64,000 nt of DNA from an uncultured Christensenella sp. (lineage in GTDB: Bacteria; Bacillota; Clostridia; Christensenellales; CAG-917), in NCBI GenBank assembly GCA_910578325.1, contig CAJTQT010000001.1, forward strand, positions 327,191-391,190, read 5' to 3'. The notes under the pieces were generated by a model. The model was given only the letters and a program-made list of their open reading frames with translations, had not been told where the DNA came from and ran no database searches. The position numbers and the translations under genes were made by a program. Of this stretch, positions 33,201-42,883 are shown piece after piece. Position 1 is the stretch's first letter; every line of letters starts with the position of its first letter.

Positions 33201-36200
33201 CCTTTGTTGTTGCGCAGGGTGGGATTATACACCGTACCCGACTTTGAAAGAATGTTCTTATCCTGGTCGACCGCTACGTTTTTGTCAATGAAGAACGCGC
33301 CTGCCGACGCCTGTACGGCATATCCTGCCGCTTCAACGTCGATAAGTCCGTTAAGGTCGAAGGAAAGTTGACTGTTGCTTATCTGAGCGAGACCGTTGTA
33401 AGTCTTTTCACCGAGCGACGCCGTCACCTCGACAGGTCTTGGCAGAATATTCGCGCTGCGTCTTTCTGTGTAATCGCGCAACAGATAGTTGTTTTTGACC
33501 ATCTCGCCTATTTCATTGAGAGCGACAAGTTCTACCCCCGAAATATAAACGGGCACGTTGTTGTTTACGATATCCCTCGCAAACGAACCGTTTGCGACAA
33601 TCATCAGATGCTTTTCGTGTCCTTGCGCAACTCCGGAGCCTTCGAGGCTGATAGTAACGTCGGCGTCTTTTGTTCCGTCATAAACTTTCTTTGCGATATT
33701 GACGTTGTTGGCAAGAATAAGCAGAGTTTTTTTGTTGACGGTCATAGCGTCGATAATCTCGTAATCGCTTACCGTCCGTCCGTTTTCGATAACTCCGCCG
33801 TCAACCGCGCCGTACTCTCCGTCGGCATACACTTTTCCGTAGATCTCGTAGTTTTGGAGATATTCTTTGTCTCCGCTTTCTACGATAGTCAATCCGCTGA
33901 CCATAACGTTATGCGCCTTGACCACTCCGTTGCCGTCAATCATAACGTTGGGGTTAATCTCCCCGTCGGCAGAGAGGCTGTAAACGGGAGATGTTCCGTC
34001 TTTTATCGAGAACGTCGCAAGTTCTTCAGCAAGATCCATCGCATAGTACAGCACTGTTACGGAGCCGGAGTATGTTCCGTGTTCTGTTCTGACATCTGCC
34101 GTACCGTCATAGTCCTTATCGAGGAATTCGACGTTTGGTCTGAGTTTTGCCTTTGCGATATTGACAGTGAGCGCATTGCCTGCGCTGAACACTCTGTTGA
34201 GATCGTCAATATCCACCTTATAGTTTCTGTTTGTTATGAAAGTATAATCGGACGCGATTGCATCGGGATTGTCTCTCATCTCTGTGAAACTTACCGTATG
34301 AATACCGTGACCGTATCTGATGTGGTTTTCGGCGGTTTCGTCACCGTCGGAAATACCAGCCATAAGATTGAGTCCGACGGAATCGGCAGTGTCGCCTAAT
34401 GCAAGAACGCCGTCGTTATAGATGACTTCCGTTTCCACTCTCGCGCCGCCGTTATAATCTCTGTCAACAGCCGTAATCGATTCGAACGAATCCGAATTGA
34501 GCACTCTGTGCGTAATTGACGCGGAAATATTTCTGATTTCAACGACGATGCCGTCTCTTCCGAGATAGTTGTCCGCATATACGGTAACGCCGGATACGTT
34601 AGGAGCATAAATGCCCGTATCCGCGATTTCCAGACCGCTTGCGCCCTCTATCGGGAAGAACAGTTTCAGAAGCCCGAACGCGTACGCGTTGCTGACGTCC
34701 TTATCGCGGTAGTTGATCTCGTCCATAATTTCGGCGCGACCGCCCGTCCAGATGTTGAACAGAACTTTTGTGCCAAATCCTTCTGAGTCTTCGCGCTCGT
34801 TGATTGATATAGCCGACATATTGAGCGCGGTACTATTGTCGTACACTTTTGTGACGGTGAAATCGCTCTTTAAAACGCCTACTCTGCCCATATATATACG
34901 GATATGGCTTTCATTATTAATATTATCTATATAGTATATAATAACGGAAACTCCGTCCGTAATGGGAGTACGCGAGACTGCGGAACCGTCAGGATCAAAA
35001 AGTTCACCCTCAGGGTTGTCGTTTGTGAGCACGCCGAGCGTATAGTTGTGCAAAGAACCGCCGGTCAACGCGAAATCCGTAAATATTATACCCGCGTCGG
35101 TCGCGCTGTTGAGCGAACCCGCCGTGGTGTATTCCGCCTTGAATGTAAGGGACAGATCGTCCTGAACTCTTGCGAGTTGAGAAGATATATCGTAAGCAAT
35201 GGTTGAACCGAAATGGACTTCCGTAGTTTCGTCGTAAGTCTTGTTTACGCCGACGAAATAGTTGAGGTCGAGGTTCACCGCTTTGGGGCTGATATAGAAT
35301 CTGACTTCGTGATTGTGGTCGGACTGAACGGTAAAGTTGTTATCCATACTGCTGAAAGCGGTGCTGATACAGAAACTGTAATAATCGGTTGTACCGAAGA
35401 CCAGTCCGTTTTCATCCGTCACGCTGTCATAAATCATACCCTGACCGCGGAGCACGCCGTTTACGTCGTAAATACCTCTGCCATATGAGCCTTTGATTAT
35501 TGCAAGCAAATCCTGATAGGTATAACCCGCAAACTCGCCAGCGCCGTTGATTTCAATGATCTCATCGCCCATAAGAATGTGCGAGATTTCAAATCCGATT
35601 CCGTAAACGCTGTCCGAATCGCCGTAAACCTTATAATAAGCCTGATACGCGTCGGGTCTTACAATAGGACGCACAACCAAAACGGACTGCACAACGGAGA
35701 TGTTGAATGTAGACGCAAACGCGTCGCATACTTTGACGTTATTCTTATAGAGTTCGACGTTTGCAAGCGTGACCTGATGGTCTCCGACGCTGATAACGGC
35801 GTTTTTATCCGCGCCGCTGAGCGTAAAGGTCCATCTTACGTCGTCATATTCATCCGCGGTTATACCCGTAATCTCGAATTTATCCGCAAATTTCTCCCAT
35901 GTAATGAGTTCGTCCGTCCACAGAGTTCCGAAATACGCGCTTATGATTGCGCCCTCTTTAAGACCTATGAGAACGGCGTCTCCGCCCGCGACGTAGATGA
36001 TATACACAGCGTTTTCGCCGAGAGTGAACAGGATATTATCGTTCTGCGTATCGCCAAGAATAATCTGATACCACAGCATTTCCGAATACTCGGGAGGCAC
36101 AGGCGCGCCACCGGTGCTTATGGGGTCGCTGGACACGGAAAGTTTTCCTTCGACGAGACGCTTGATCTCGTCCTGTAATCTCATATCCTTGTTGGAAATC

Positions 36201-39200
36201 GCGTAGGTTGGACGTATAGCCGAAGTATCTTCCGGCACCTGTCCCTGCGCCACGACCATAAACTGACCGCTTACGTCGAGAACAACCGTCCTCTGCGTGA
36301 TCGTAAACTTCGCGTTTCCGACGTCTACGCGCACGGAAATCGTAAAGTTCTTATCTGTTTCAAACAAGTCTTTGTTAGGCTGAATGAAATTGTACGTGCC
36401 GACGTTCTCGCCCTCTTCGCGGGTAATACGTCCGCCCGAGTAGTAGAGGCTGAAATTGCCCGTACCGTCCTCGCCGAAAGGAGTATAGTACGCGGGTCCG
36501 AACGCCTGACGGAGCACGCTTTCGAGAGTGAAATCTCCGCCTCTGTCCGTATACCAGTTGAACTGCGACTTCTCCACGCCGAAGCGGAAATCGTCATCGT
36601 CGTCGCCGTAAACTTTGGATTCGTTCCAAGCGACGATTTCGATATTTCTTTCAGTAACGGTATGGAATACGTTTTCGATAAAGTTGATATCGAAGTTGTC
36701 GTTTACGGCAAACTTCGTATCCTGCACGATAACGTACGCTGAACCTACGGGAAGAAGCATCATCGGATTCCAGTCGCTTCTGTCGAGTTTGAGAGAGCCG
36801 ACGAGTTTTTCCGAGCCGCCGCTGATATCCACGTCGTTTGTGACTGTATAGGTATATTCGAGCACGATTTGATCGCCGTAAACGCTCGAAGTCGCGGTAG
36901 GCGTGACAGTAACCGTACCCTTATTTATCGCATAAGTTTCAGGATGGAAGATTTGTTCGCCCGTTTCCTCGTCGAAATCATAATCGTCCGTTACAAACGA
37001 ATCGTCCGATTTGGGAATGAATATACGCAGATAATAGAGCCCTGCGTTGACGGGAACGAATAGCACGGGTTCATCGTTCTCCACCTTAGCCTCGTCGGGG
37101 TTCGCGGTAGCAGTGCCGTCCTCTTTGACGTAGAGGACTTGGTTATTCGCGTTTACGAAAACGAATCTGAAATGGCTTTCCGCATCGGGGTTATTGAAGT
37201 TGCTGAGCGTAATAACCACGGGTTTTGCAGAATATGTGGACGCGGTGACCGCGTAAGTATACGTGACGACGTATCTTGTCGACACCGTAAAAGTAGTGGA
37301 AGTATCCAGTTTTGCGAAAGTCTCGCCGTCAAATGAGTACTGCAAGACGTATCTGTTGCTTGCCGCGTCGCCCGAACCGAACGGAGTGCTGACAATCTGA
37401 GCCAGCGCGCCGAATGCGTTTTTGGAGCAGTTGAGCGTTTTGATTTGCGAATAGTTTTCCGCAACGGTAACCGAGCCGTTGCCTTCGCTCTTAGTAAAGA
37501 GATACGGCACGTAACCCTGATGCACGTCAACGGTAAATCCTGCAATTTCGCCGCGTTTGAAAGTCGTGGCGGGAGTATACGCGCCCGACGAGTTCAGTTT
37601 ACCCTGAGTAATTGCGGTTTCGTTTGCGGCGAACAGCGGATTGTCAAAAACTTCGCTTCTGACGGTATAATTGTTTGCGTCCGCAAGCACGTAGTAGACG
37701 CTAAGGGCTGAAACGTTGCCCGCTTGATCGACTATCCACACATATATGACGCGCATACCGCTGCCGTCTATTCCGACAAGTTCGATATCGAATTTCGCTC
37801 TGACTTCGCCTGTGGATTTGACGGTGAATCCGTCAAAATACTCGTTTGCGTTCGCCGCATTGATTCCGCGGTAATTCGCGGCGATATTCTTATCCTGCAA
37901 TGCCGCAAGTTGAGCCATATCCCCGACTACGCTTATGCCGTAGAATACGCGCACGCCGCTTCCGTAGTTATTGTTGTCGGCGATGCTGTCCGTAAAGTCA
38001 AGTTTAGAATTGAGCGTATAGCCGCTCGTCAGCCATTTTCTGTCGCCGACCTGAATATTGTTGCTGTCTTCAACCGTAACAAGTTCCTCACCGTCGTATT
38101 CGACAACGGGCTTGTCCGGAGTATTTCTGTCGATGAGAATATGCACTTCGCCGTTATTGTTTCTGCCCCAGTTGTTATCAAACCACTTGATGCCGTCGGG
38201 GTCGTTATCAGCGGAAGTTATATCCGCGTACTGTCCCGTGAAAATTTCAAATACAGTCACAAGCGCGACGTCGGGATACGCGGAAATCTCCGCGTTGAAA
38301 TCCTCGAATTCGAAAGTAAACGTACCCACCGTAATCCCGTCCGACTGCGACAGCGCAAAACTTATGTCTATACTCGTACTGCCCAGCAGTGTATCGACCG
38401 ATATCGTCGTCCTGTTGTTCTCGCAGTTTATGACGTTGTTGCCCCGCAAGACCTTAGAGAAGGAAGCGCGGTCGAATATAAGCGCGATATTCTGCGCAAA
38501 TTTGAGCGTATTGCCCGAGATGTTTACTGGAACCGTGATTTGGAGAGTGGTATGTCCCGTCGACCATTTGAGGATATTAGGGGTCTGCGTAAAATCGAAG
38601 TCCGAAGGACGGATATTTTCCACTCTGTCTATATCGGTATCGGGCTTAAAACTCAAATCCAGAACGTATGACGGCGTTTCTGCGTCGACTTTGACGAGAT
38701 ATGACGTACGTATGCCGAGATTGCCCGCGGCGTCTACTATGTAGAAATTGAATCTGTAATAACCCGCGCCTTTCATACTTTCGCGCTCGTCAGCGGTCGC
38801 TCCCATAGGATTGCCTACGACATCGAAATTGTTGGAATTGTATCCCTTCGCCATTCCCGATGCGAAATCGTATTCGAATCTCGAAATAGAACCGAATGCG
38901 ATGGGAATCATATAATCTCTGTATGAATAAACGTAGCCCGCCGCCGTATTGCTGGTCGAATGTCTGTAACCGTTGAATTCTATCGGCGAACCCAGTCCCT
39001 CGATAGTATCCGCTTTCTGAGCGGTAAAGAACCAGATATACGGTGAAAATCCTGCGACGTTGCTTCCCGATGCCTCTGTCACCTGAACGGACGCGTTAGG
39101 CGTAAAAAGGTTTTTTCTCAACCAGTTGGCGGAAGCCAATCCCGAATTATCCGTTACAATGCCGTCGATTCCGCTCAGACTTGTTCCGCCGTTGGTCGAA

Positions 39201-40777
39201 GCGTCGGGAACAGTGGTATCGATACCTCTGAAATCCGTCCAGGACGTGCAGGACCTGTTGCCGAAGTCGGTGACGGTCGCCGTAACTTTAACGTTTGTAT
39301 TTACGTATATTTCAAGACGAATGCGCGACCTTCCGTACTTCTTTACAGCCGCATAACCGACAGTTTTACCGCTTATCGTAATACTTGTTCTCGACGAAAC
39401 CGTCGGAGAAGATATCGAGGTAGGCACCGCCAAATTTGAAACGTTTATAGTATTGCCCGTAGTATTAGATCCGCTCGCATTCTCCGCTTTGAGCACAACC
39501 TGTTTTATTCCGCAAAACCTGTTTGAGTTTGCGCTGACGCTTGATTCGGCACTCCAACCGGTATTATACGAATATCCGCCTATGCCTGCGTATGTACGGT
39601 AACTGTCCGTACCGCTCTGATATTTGCTTAAATTGAAGCCGCTCGTAGAATATGTATAATCGTACGTATCGGCAAATTCCATAGATGCGGACTTATAATA
39701 ACTTGTAGAAGTACCGCCGACGGTTGCGCTCCTCAAGGTAGACGTATAGGAACCGAGCGTCCAGTTTCCGCTTTTGTCCGCTTTATCGAACGCGTTTGTA
39801 TACTCGCCGCTGAGAGATGGATAGTATACCGGCATACCGCTTGCCGAGGTAATATTCGGGAAATATTCTTCCGTTCCGCCGGAATAAAAATCTTTTACCT
39901 TCATCGGCGCGCCGCCGTCATCGAGCGAAGTAGACGAAGCATAATTTATAGTCAGTTTTAATTTCAGATTAGTGACCGTCATAGACAACTCGCGAGCGGT
40001 CGTCTGCTTGCCGAATCTTACGCCGAAAAATATAGAAACCACTTTATTTGTCTTACTGAGCGTGGTAGTACCGGTTGATACACCCGTTTTTTTGTAATCC
40101 TTACTGTCGGTATCATCAAAGGTATTGCCTCTGTTGTCATACGCGGTTTTCGCAGTCCAGCCGTCAGCGCTTGATCCGACGCCCGCAAAATAATGCCCCT
40201 GTTTTTCATCTGTCGACGCAAGAAAATATCCGCTTCCTACCTCTTTGGAAGCAACGTCCATAGTTGCCTGTGCGGTAACTCCAAAACCGGCGTCAAGCAA
40301 TTTCCCGAGGAATGAGCCTGCGTCGTAGTTCATTACAAGCATCATCGTATAATTGCTTCGGGCGTTTGTGATGCCGAACTGATAAGTGCCGCCGGCAGCA
40401 CTGTCGTTCAACTTGATATTCGTGCCGTCGCCGCCATCCTTATAAATCGACACGTTTGTGGTCGACGCTTTAAAATTTATCGTTTCCGTAAATGTCCAAG
40501 AAGTCTTGCTTGCGCTTGTCCCCGGAAACGCAAAATCCTTAGCGTCCAAAGATCCGTTAGCACCTTGAATTTTATTCGCGGTTCCAAACGTATACGCGCC
40601 TTGTTTGTCCCCTGATTCCGCCGCCTCGCTTATATTAAACAAATCGGAGTCCCCGTTTAAGCCGCCGCTTAAACTCAGTCCCATCGTCAAAGCAAAAGCC
40701 AAAGCGAAAATAACGACGAGCGTCAAAATTTTCGCGACGTTGAGCACAGCACTTCTTTTAACATTGTTCTTTCTCAT
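30248..40777 (-). CDS. giant cell-surface protein with YDG/MBG-like repeats
   Basis: 3509 residues. The N-terminus has basic residues then a hydrophobic signal (about 13-34). The C-terminus has one membrane helix (FWAVITISVVCAVLGIALVG...) and a short basic tail RKKQLSKL; no LPxTG sorting motif. Residues to about 1290 are Ser/Thr/Asn/Gly-rich Ig-like segments (VDAETPSYVLDL; IDRNTPDKPVVEYDGEELV). From about 1290 to 3150 at least thirteen modules carry the YDG/MBG motif: SVYGDQ, KVYGDD, KVYGDSD, KTYDET, KVYDNS, DYNGG, DYDGT, KVYDGT, KTYNGL, MYDGT, VYGSS, TYNGT, YYDGA. Such proteins are extracellular adhesins or S-layer-like fibres. GAGGGG precedes the ATG. The gene stands alone. Confidence 0.9.
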   Translation of the reverse strand: MRKNNVKRSAVLNVAKILTLVVIFALAFALTMGLSLSGGLNGDSDLFNISEAAESGDKQGAYTFGTANKIQGANGSLDAKDFAFPGTSASKTSWTFTETINFKASTTNVSIYKDGGDGTNIKLNDSAAGGTYQFGITNARSNYTMMLVMNYDAGSFLGKLLDAGFGVTAQATMDVASKEVGSGYFLASTDEKQGHYFAGVGSSADGWTAKTAYDNRGNTFDDTDSKDYKKTGVSTGTTTLSKTNKVVSIFFGVRFGKQTTARELSMTVTNLKLKLTINYASSTSLDDGGAPMKVKDFYSGGTEEYFPNITSASGMPVYYPSLSGEYTNAFDKADKSGNWTLGSYTSTLRSATVGGTSTSYYKSASMEFADTYDYTYSTSGFNLSKYQSGTDSYRTYAGIGGYSYNTGWSAESSVSANSNRFCGIKQVVLKAENASGSNTTGNTINVSNLAVPTSISSPTVSSRTSITISGKTVGYAAVKKYGRSRIRLEIYVNTNVKVTATVTDFGNRSCTSWTDFRGIDTTVPDASTNGGTSLSGIDGIVTDNSGLASANWLRKNLFTPNASVQVTEASGSNVAGFSPYIWFFTAQKADTIEGLGSPIEFNGYRHSTSNTAAGYVYSYRDYMIPIAFGSISRFEYDFASGMAKGYNSNNFDVVGNPMGATADERESMKGAGYYRFNFYIVDAAGNLGIRTSYLVKVDAETPSYVLDLSFKPDTDIDRVENIRPSDFDFTQTPNILKWSTGHTTLQITVPVNISGNTLKFAQNIALIFDRASFSKVLRGNNVINCENNRTTISVDTLLGSTSIDISFALSQSDGITVGTFTFEFEDFNAEISAYPDVALVTVFEIFTGQYADITSADNDPDGIKWFDNNWGRNNNGEVHILIDRNTPDKPVVEYDGEELVTVEDSNNIQVGDRKWLTSGYTLNSKLDFTDSIADNNNYGSGVRVFYGISVVGDMAQLAALQDKNIAANYRGINAANANEYFDGFTVKSTGEVRAKFDIELVGIDGSGMRVIYVWIVDQAGNVSALSVYYVLADANNYTVRSEVFDNPLFAANETAITQGKLNSSGAYTPATTFKRGEIAGFTVDVHQGYVPYLFTKSEGNGSVTVAENYSQIKTLNCSKNAFGALAQIVSTPFGSGDAASNRYVLQYSFDGETFAKLDTSTTFTVSTRYVVTYTYAVTASTYSAKPVVITLSNFNNPDAESHFRFVFVNANNQVLYVKEDGTATANPDEAKVENDEPVLFVPVNAGLYYLRIFIPKSDDSFVTDDYDFDEETGEQIFHPETYAINKGTVTVTPTATSSVYGDQIVLEYTYTVTNDVDISGGSEKLVGSLKLDRSDWNPMMLLPVGSAYVIVQDTKFAVNDNFDINFIENVFHTVTERNIEIVAWNESKVYGDDDDDFRFGVEKSQFNWYTDRGGDFTLESVLRQAFGPAYYTPFGEDGTGNFSLYYSGGRITREEGENVGTYNFIQPNKDLFETDKNFTISVRVDVGNAKFTITQRTVVLDVSGQFMVVAQGQVPEDTSAIRPTYAISNKDMRLQDEIKRLVEGKLSVSSDPISTGGAPVPPEYSEMLWYQIILGDTQNDNILFTLGENAVYIIYVAGGDAVLIGLKEGAIISAYFGTLWTDELITWEKFADKFEITGITADEYDDVRWTFTLSGADKNAVISVGDHQVTLANVELYKNNVKVCDAFASTFNISVVQSVLVVRPIVRPDAYQAYYKVYGDSDSVYGIGFEISHILMGDEIIEINGAGEFAGYTYQDLLAIIKGSYGRGIYDVNGVLRGQGMIYDSVTDENGLVFGTTDYYSFCISTAFSSMDNNFTVQSDHNHEVRFYISPKAVNLDLNYFVGVNKTYDETTEVHFGSTIAYDISSQLARVQDDLSLTFKAEYTTAGSLNSATDAGIIFTDFALTGGSLHNYTLGVLTNDNPEGELFDPDGSAVSRTPITDGVSVIIYYIDNINNESHIRIYMGRVGVLKSDFTVTKVYDNSTALNMSAISINEREDSEGFGTKVLFNIWTGGRAEIMDEINYRDKDVSNAYAFGLLKLFFPIEGASGLEIADTGIYAPNVSGVTVYADNYLGRDGIVVEIRNISASITHRVLNSDSFESITAVDRDYNGGARVETEVIYNDGVLALGDTADSVGLNLMAGISDGDETAENHIRYGHGIHTVSFTEMRDNPDAIASDYTFITNRNYKVDIDDLNRVFSAGNALTVNIAKAKLRPNVEFLDKDYDGTADVRTEHGTYSGSVTVLYYAMDLAEELATFSIKDGTSPVYSLSADGEINPNVMIDGNGVVKAHNVMVSGLTIVESGDKEYLQNYEIYGKVYADGEYGAVDGGVIENGRTVSDYEIIDAMTVNKKTLLILANNVNIAKKVYDGTKDADVTISLEGSGVAQGHEKHLMIVANGSFARDIVNNNVPVYISGVELVALNEIGEMVKNNYLLRDYTERRSANILPRPVEVTASLGEKTYNGLAQISNSQLSFDLNGLIDVEAAGYAVQASAGAFFIDKNVAVDQDKNILSKSGTVYNPTLRNNKGKVNYVPVYRADAKQGDDYLAYVDINGAWHFDTYKGTQEVTYYYALPTADRYIYKDSEEKLASAKDAIAGYYNLGGVGVYLVDSTYNGAVDGNLPESFTYLKGEGKILQRSVAIASSGIVINENSTAFTKMYDGTKKFFGERYKEGSTNWDYRYTEGSIAGVIAGDEVEIETIFAEFDDAYTTANYVVFTPSGIKGKDADNYCIDGTVGSARIRGKIVKRTIDAMLEDGEIVYGSSFGSVEGSIKYKVHGNGSNTYDLDLWEGGFYLSYLNYTEMMGFDIGNYQDSLRSRIYTKNPAGGYDKVPESDKLQDNKEIYFVKLSGITALPSAKAVFPMSKPAAGTVASGYTLVNVDVNNYAFNPVYTQGDTSILTVIRKDLFVATDGREYVKNYAGADPSVELFYLDKDGNHGFAPSETVVTVFRINGVDYYPVVKFGIYNSETDTVTPMGKYPVISDDLGPNERYIVYFEAPKGVDYAELIPNYNIYLGSKYYVDENTGSLLRKYGEFDLKTRVSELNLKLPEIAGITMRAAVDNVFNVTYNGTNLTSTVLQGIFRDGDEFFIETEDGNRVVPVNAGTYTGFVNVARSIAIDDGDPNGYFIKWTSPEVATIVVGRASPNLKVYGGSKYYDGAAFKYGVSGANNMIGCDVRILPEETDITYAMLKDGNFEEVDMDKGMINAGIYRVTVSLNSLFADNNPNYAAESVSATYTVLRAVVQINISTDGYQNTYSNNILHLAAVYEKGKEYVIDYTVSMPDAPESIKLTKDQTSVVFQKNIASSGRYPFAVEVVNGGKSFNSDNYNLVGANGVLELTTNYVSSDSGSVNLSEAVVANRFVARTVVNGQGNASDLDYWTKVNQYMPHIDSQASLAAVVRLALYYGSEVVDTRGTAVAVSVAIPEEVRSMDGIALYTVTAEGGLKRLSDYTVKDGRIEYTTDFLGALVFVDLNPELLPFWAVITISVVCAVLGIALVGAVVALIIRKKQLSKL

Positions 40778-40921
40778 AATCTACCCCTCGCCCGACTTGC
40801 GTCCCCAACGCAATGCCGAACGTATATTCCTTGATTGTATCCGTTCAGTCCGAGCACCTGTCGCGCTCCCGTATACACGTACGCGCGTAAGGCGCAGACG
40901 CGTATACATAGATACGCTATT

Positions 40922-40951
40922 ATATTACACCCTATAATGTTAATATGTCAA
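40922..40951 (-). promoter_or_regulatory. promoter of the giant surface-protein gene
   Basis: TTGACA (40946-40951), 18-nt spacer, TAATAT (40922-40927) on the minus strand. It implies a 5' leader of about 135 nt, rich in CG-containing inverted repeats (for example GCGTAT-N6-ATACGC at about 40901-40918). Confidence 0.55.
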
Positions 40952-41003
40952 TATAGGTTTTTCGGAAATTTCTGGAAGCAATCCGCCATTTCGCCGCAAA
41001 GAC

Positions 41004-41032
41004 AACAAAAAAGTCTGCTTATCGCAGACTTT
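41004..41032 (-). terminator. terminator of the acyl-CoA synthetase gene
   Basis: A 9-bp stem (AAAGTCTGC at 41010-41018, GCAGACTTT at 41024-41032), 5-nt loop, then a run of U on the minus strand, 13 bases after the stop. Confidence 0.8.
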
Positions 41033-41044
41033 CACCGTTTAGAA

Positions 41045-42733
41045 TCACGGTTTTCGCAATTCCGTTCGCCGTATCTTGCCCGAAATCGTTTTAGGCAATT
41101 CCTCCACAAAATCTATCACGCGCGGATATTTATAAGGCGCGGTGGCTTTTTTTACGTAATTCTGTATTTCTTTTTTAAGTTCTTCGCTCGGGCTATATCC
41201 TTTTGAAAGCACTATGGTCGCCTTGACTATCTGCCCTCTCTCTGCGTCGGGAACGCCCGTAACGGCGCATTCCGTAACTGCGGGATGTTCCATAAGCACG
41301 CTTTCTATCTCAAACGGGCCTATCCTGTAACCGCTCGACTTTATTATATCGTCCGTACGTCCGACGAAAAACAGATATCCGTCCTCGTCTTTCCATGCCA
41401 CGTCGCCTGTATGATACAGACCGTCGCGCATAGCGCGCGCAGTCTCTTCGGGATTGCCGAAATATTCTCTGAACAGCCCGTACGGTCTTCCGTTCGTCAG
41501 TTTTATACAGATTTCGCCCGCTTCGCCGATTTCGGATTCGTTGCCGTCCGCGCCTACAAGTATGATATCGTAAATGGGAGTAGGCACGCCCATACTGCCG
41601 ATTTTTGGCGAAGTTCCTCGCAGATTAGCGACGGTAAGCGTGGTTTCGGTCTGCCCAAACCCTTCCATAATTCCGAGTCCCGTTGCCTCTTTAAGCCTGT
41701 TGTACACCTCGGGATTCAACGCCTCGCCCGCCGTAGTTATGTATTTCAGACTGCTCAAATCGTGTTTTGAGAGGTCTTCTTTTATCATAAAACGGTATAT
41801 CGTAGGCGGCGCACAAAAAGTCGTAATCCTGTACTTTGCAATCATATCCAGCAGTTTAGATTGCTGAAATCTGTCGAAATCGTACGTAAAAACGCATTCG
41901 CCGCACAGCCATTGTCCATATAGTTTTCCCCACACGGCTTTTCCCCAGCCCGTCTCGGCAACGGTAAAGTGAACGCCGTCTTTACAAACGTTGTGCCACC
42001 ATTTTGCCGTGACGAAGTGAGCAAGCGAATAGGTATGCTCGTGCGCGGCGATTTTCGGATAAGCAGTTGTGCCCGACGTAAAGTACATCAGCATAAGTTC
42101 GTCGCGCATAGGCGCGCTTCCGTCCGTCGGTCTTTCATAAACTCGGGAGAACCCGTCCGCTTCTTTAAAATCGTGCCAGCCGTTTGACAGCGTCCGCAGT
42201 CTTTTCTCCGAAGCATCTGTGCGCAACCCTGTATGCCCGCCGTCGACGGCTATTTTGACCTCAACGCTTCCGCACTTGCAAGCCGCGCTCTCAGCCTCTT
42301 CCAGAACGTCGCCGTATGCGGTGCAAATCACAGCCTTAATGCCTGCCGCGGTGTAGCGGTACTTGAAATCCTTTTCTTTGAGTTGGTCGGTTGCGGGTAT
42401 AACAATCGCGCCAATCTTGTGCAAAGCGATTATAACCGTCCAGAATTCAAAATGTCTGCGAAGCACAAGGAGGACCCTATCGCCCTTTTCTATCCCCAGC
42501 GAGCGCAGATAATTTGCCGCCTGCGCGCTGAGTTCCATTATATCTTTAAAAGTAAAAATCCTTTCTTCGGTATCCGAAGCCCAGATCAGAGCGCGCCTGT
42601 CGGGATCGGTTTTGCCAAACCCGTCAACGACGTCGAATCCGAAATTGTACGTTTCGGGCGCGTGGAACTCTACGCCTGTCAAACAGCCGTTTTCGTCAAT
42701 CTGTTCGGTTAAAAATCTTTCATAAAGTTCCAT
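41045..42733 (-). CDS. AMP-forming acyl-CoA synthetase
   Basis: 562 residues of the ANL superfamily. These enzymes activate a carboxylate to acyl-AMP, then to acyl-CoA. Motifs: P-loop-like LMYFTSGTTAYPKIAAHEH, adenine motif GFGQTETT, YHTGDVAWKDEDGYLFFVGRTDD hinge, GYRIGPFEIESVL, and the catalytic lysine in PKTISGKIRRTELR. The pattern (for example TAKWWHNV, ETGWGKAVWGKLYGQWLCG) resembles medium-chain ACSM-type synthetases rather than acetyl-CoA synthetase. Substrate chain length cannot be fixed from sequence by eye. No clear Shine-Dalgarno before the ATG. It is flanked by terminators on both sides, so it is monocistronic. Confidence 0.88.
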   Translation of the reverse strand: MELYERFLTEQIDENGCLTGVEFHAPETYNFGFDVVDGFGKTDPDRRALIWASDTEERIFTFKDIMELSAQAANYLRSLGIEKGDRVLLVLRRHFEFWTVIIALHKIGAIVIPATDQLKEKDFKYRYTAAGIKAVICTAYGDVLEEAESAACKCGSVEVKIAVDGGHTGLRTDASEKRLRTLSNGWHDFKEADGFSRVYERPTDGSAPMRDELMLMYFTSGTTAYPKIAAHEHTYSLAHFVTAKWWHNVCKDGVHFTVAETGWGKAVWGKLYGQWLCGECVFTYDFDRFQQSKLLDMIAKYRITTFCAPPTIYRFMIKEDLSKHDLSSLKYITTAGEALNPEVYNRLKEATGLGIMEGFGQTETTLTVANLRGTSPKIGSMGVPTPIYDIILVGADGNESEIGEAGEICIKLTNGRPYGLFREYFGNPEETARAMRDGLYHTGDVAWKDEDGYLFFVGRTDDIIKSSGYRIGPFEIESVLMEHPAVTECAVTGVPDAERGQIVKATIVLSKGYSPSEELKKEIQNYVKKATAPYKYPRVIDFVEELPKTISGKIRRTELRKP

Positions 42734-42823
42734 AATCCGTCAAAAACCCGATAAATATTTTACATGTCGCCGCCGCTCTCAACTAGCGGCGTTTCAGATG
42801 AAAATACGTTTCCTTATAATTCT

Positions 42824-42854
42824 GCAAAAAGCGGGAACATTTCCCGCTTTTTGC
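42824..42854. terminator. terminator of PEPCK gene
   Basis: A perfect 14-bp stem GCAAAAAGCGGGAA (42824-42837) / TTCCCGCTTTTTGC (42841-42854) with a 3-nt loop, symmetrical with U-runs on both strands. It lies 29 bases after the PEPCK stop. Confidence 0.85.
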
Positions 42855-42883
42855 AATTATTGAATAGCAGCCTTTTTATTGAC

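Noticed and set aside
33368..34399. Several long plus-strand frames opposite the giant surface-protein gene
   Set aside because: They are explained by the codon composition of the minus-strand gene, which has a signal sequence, repeated modules and a C-terminal membrane helix.
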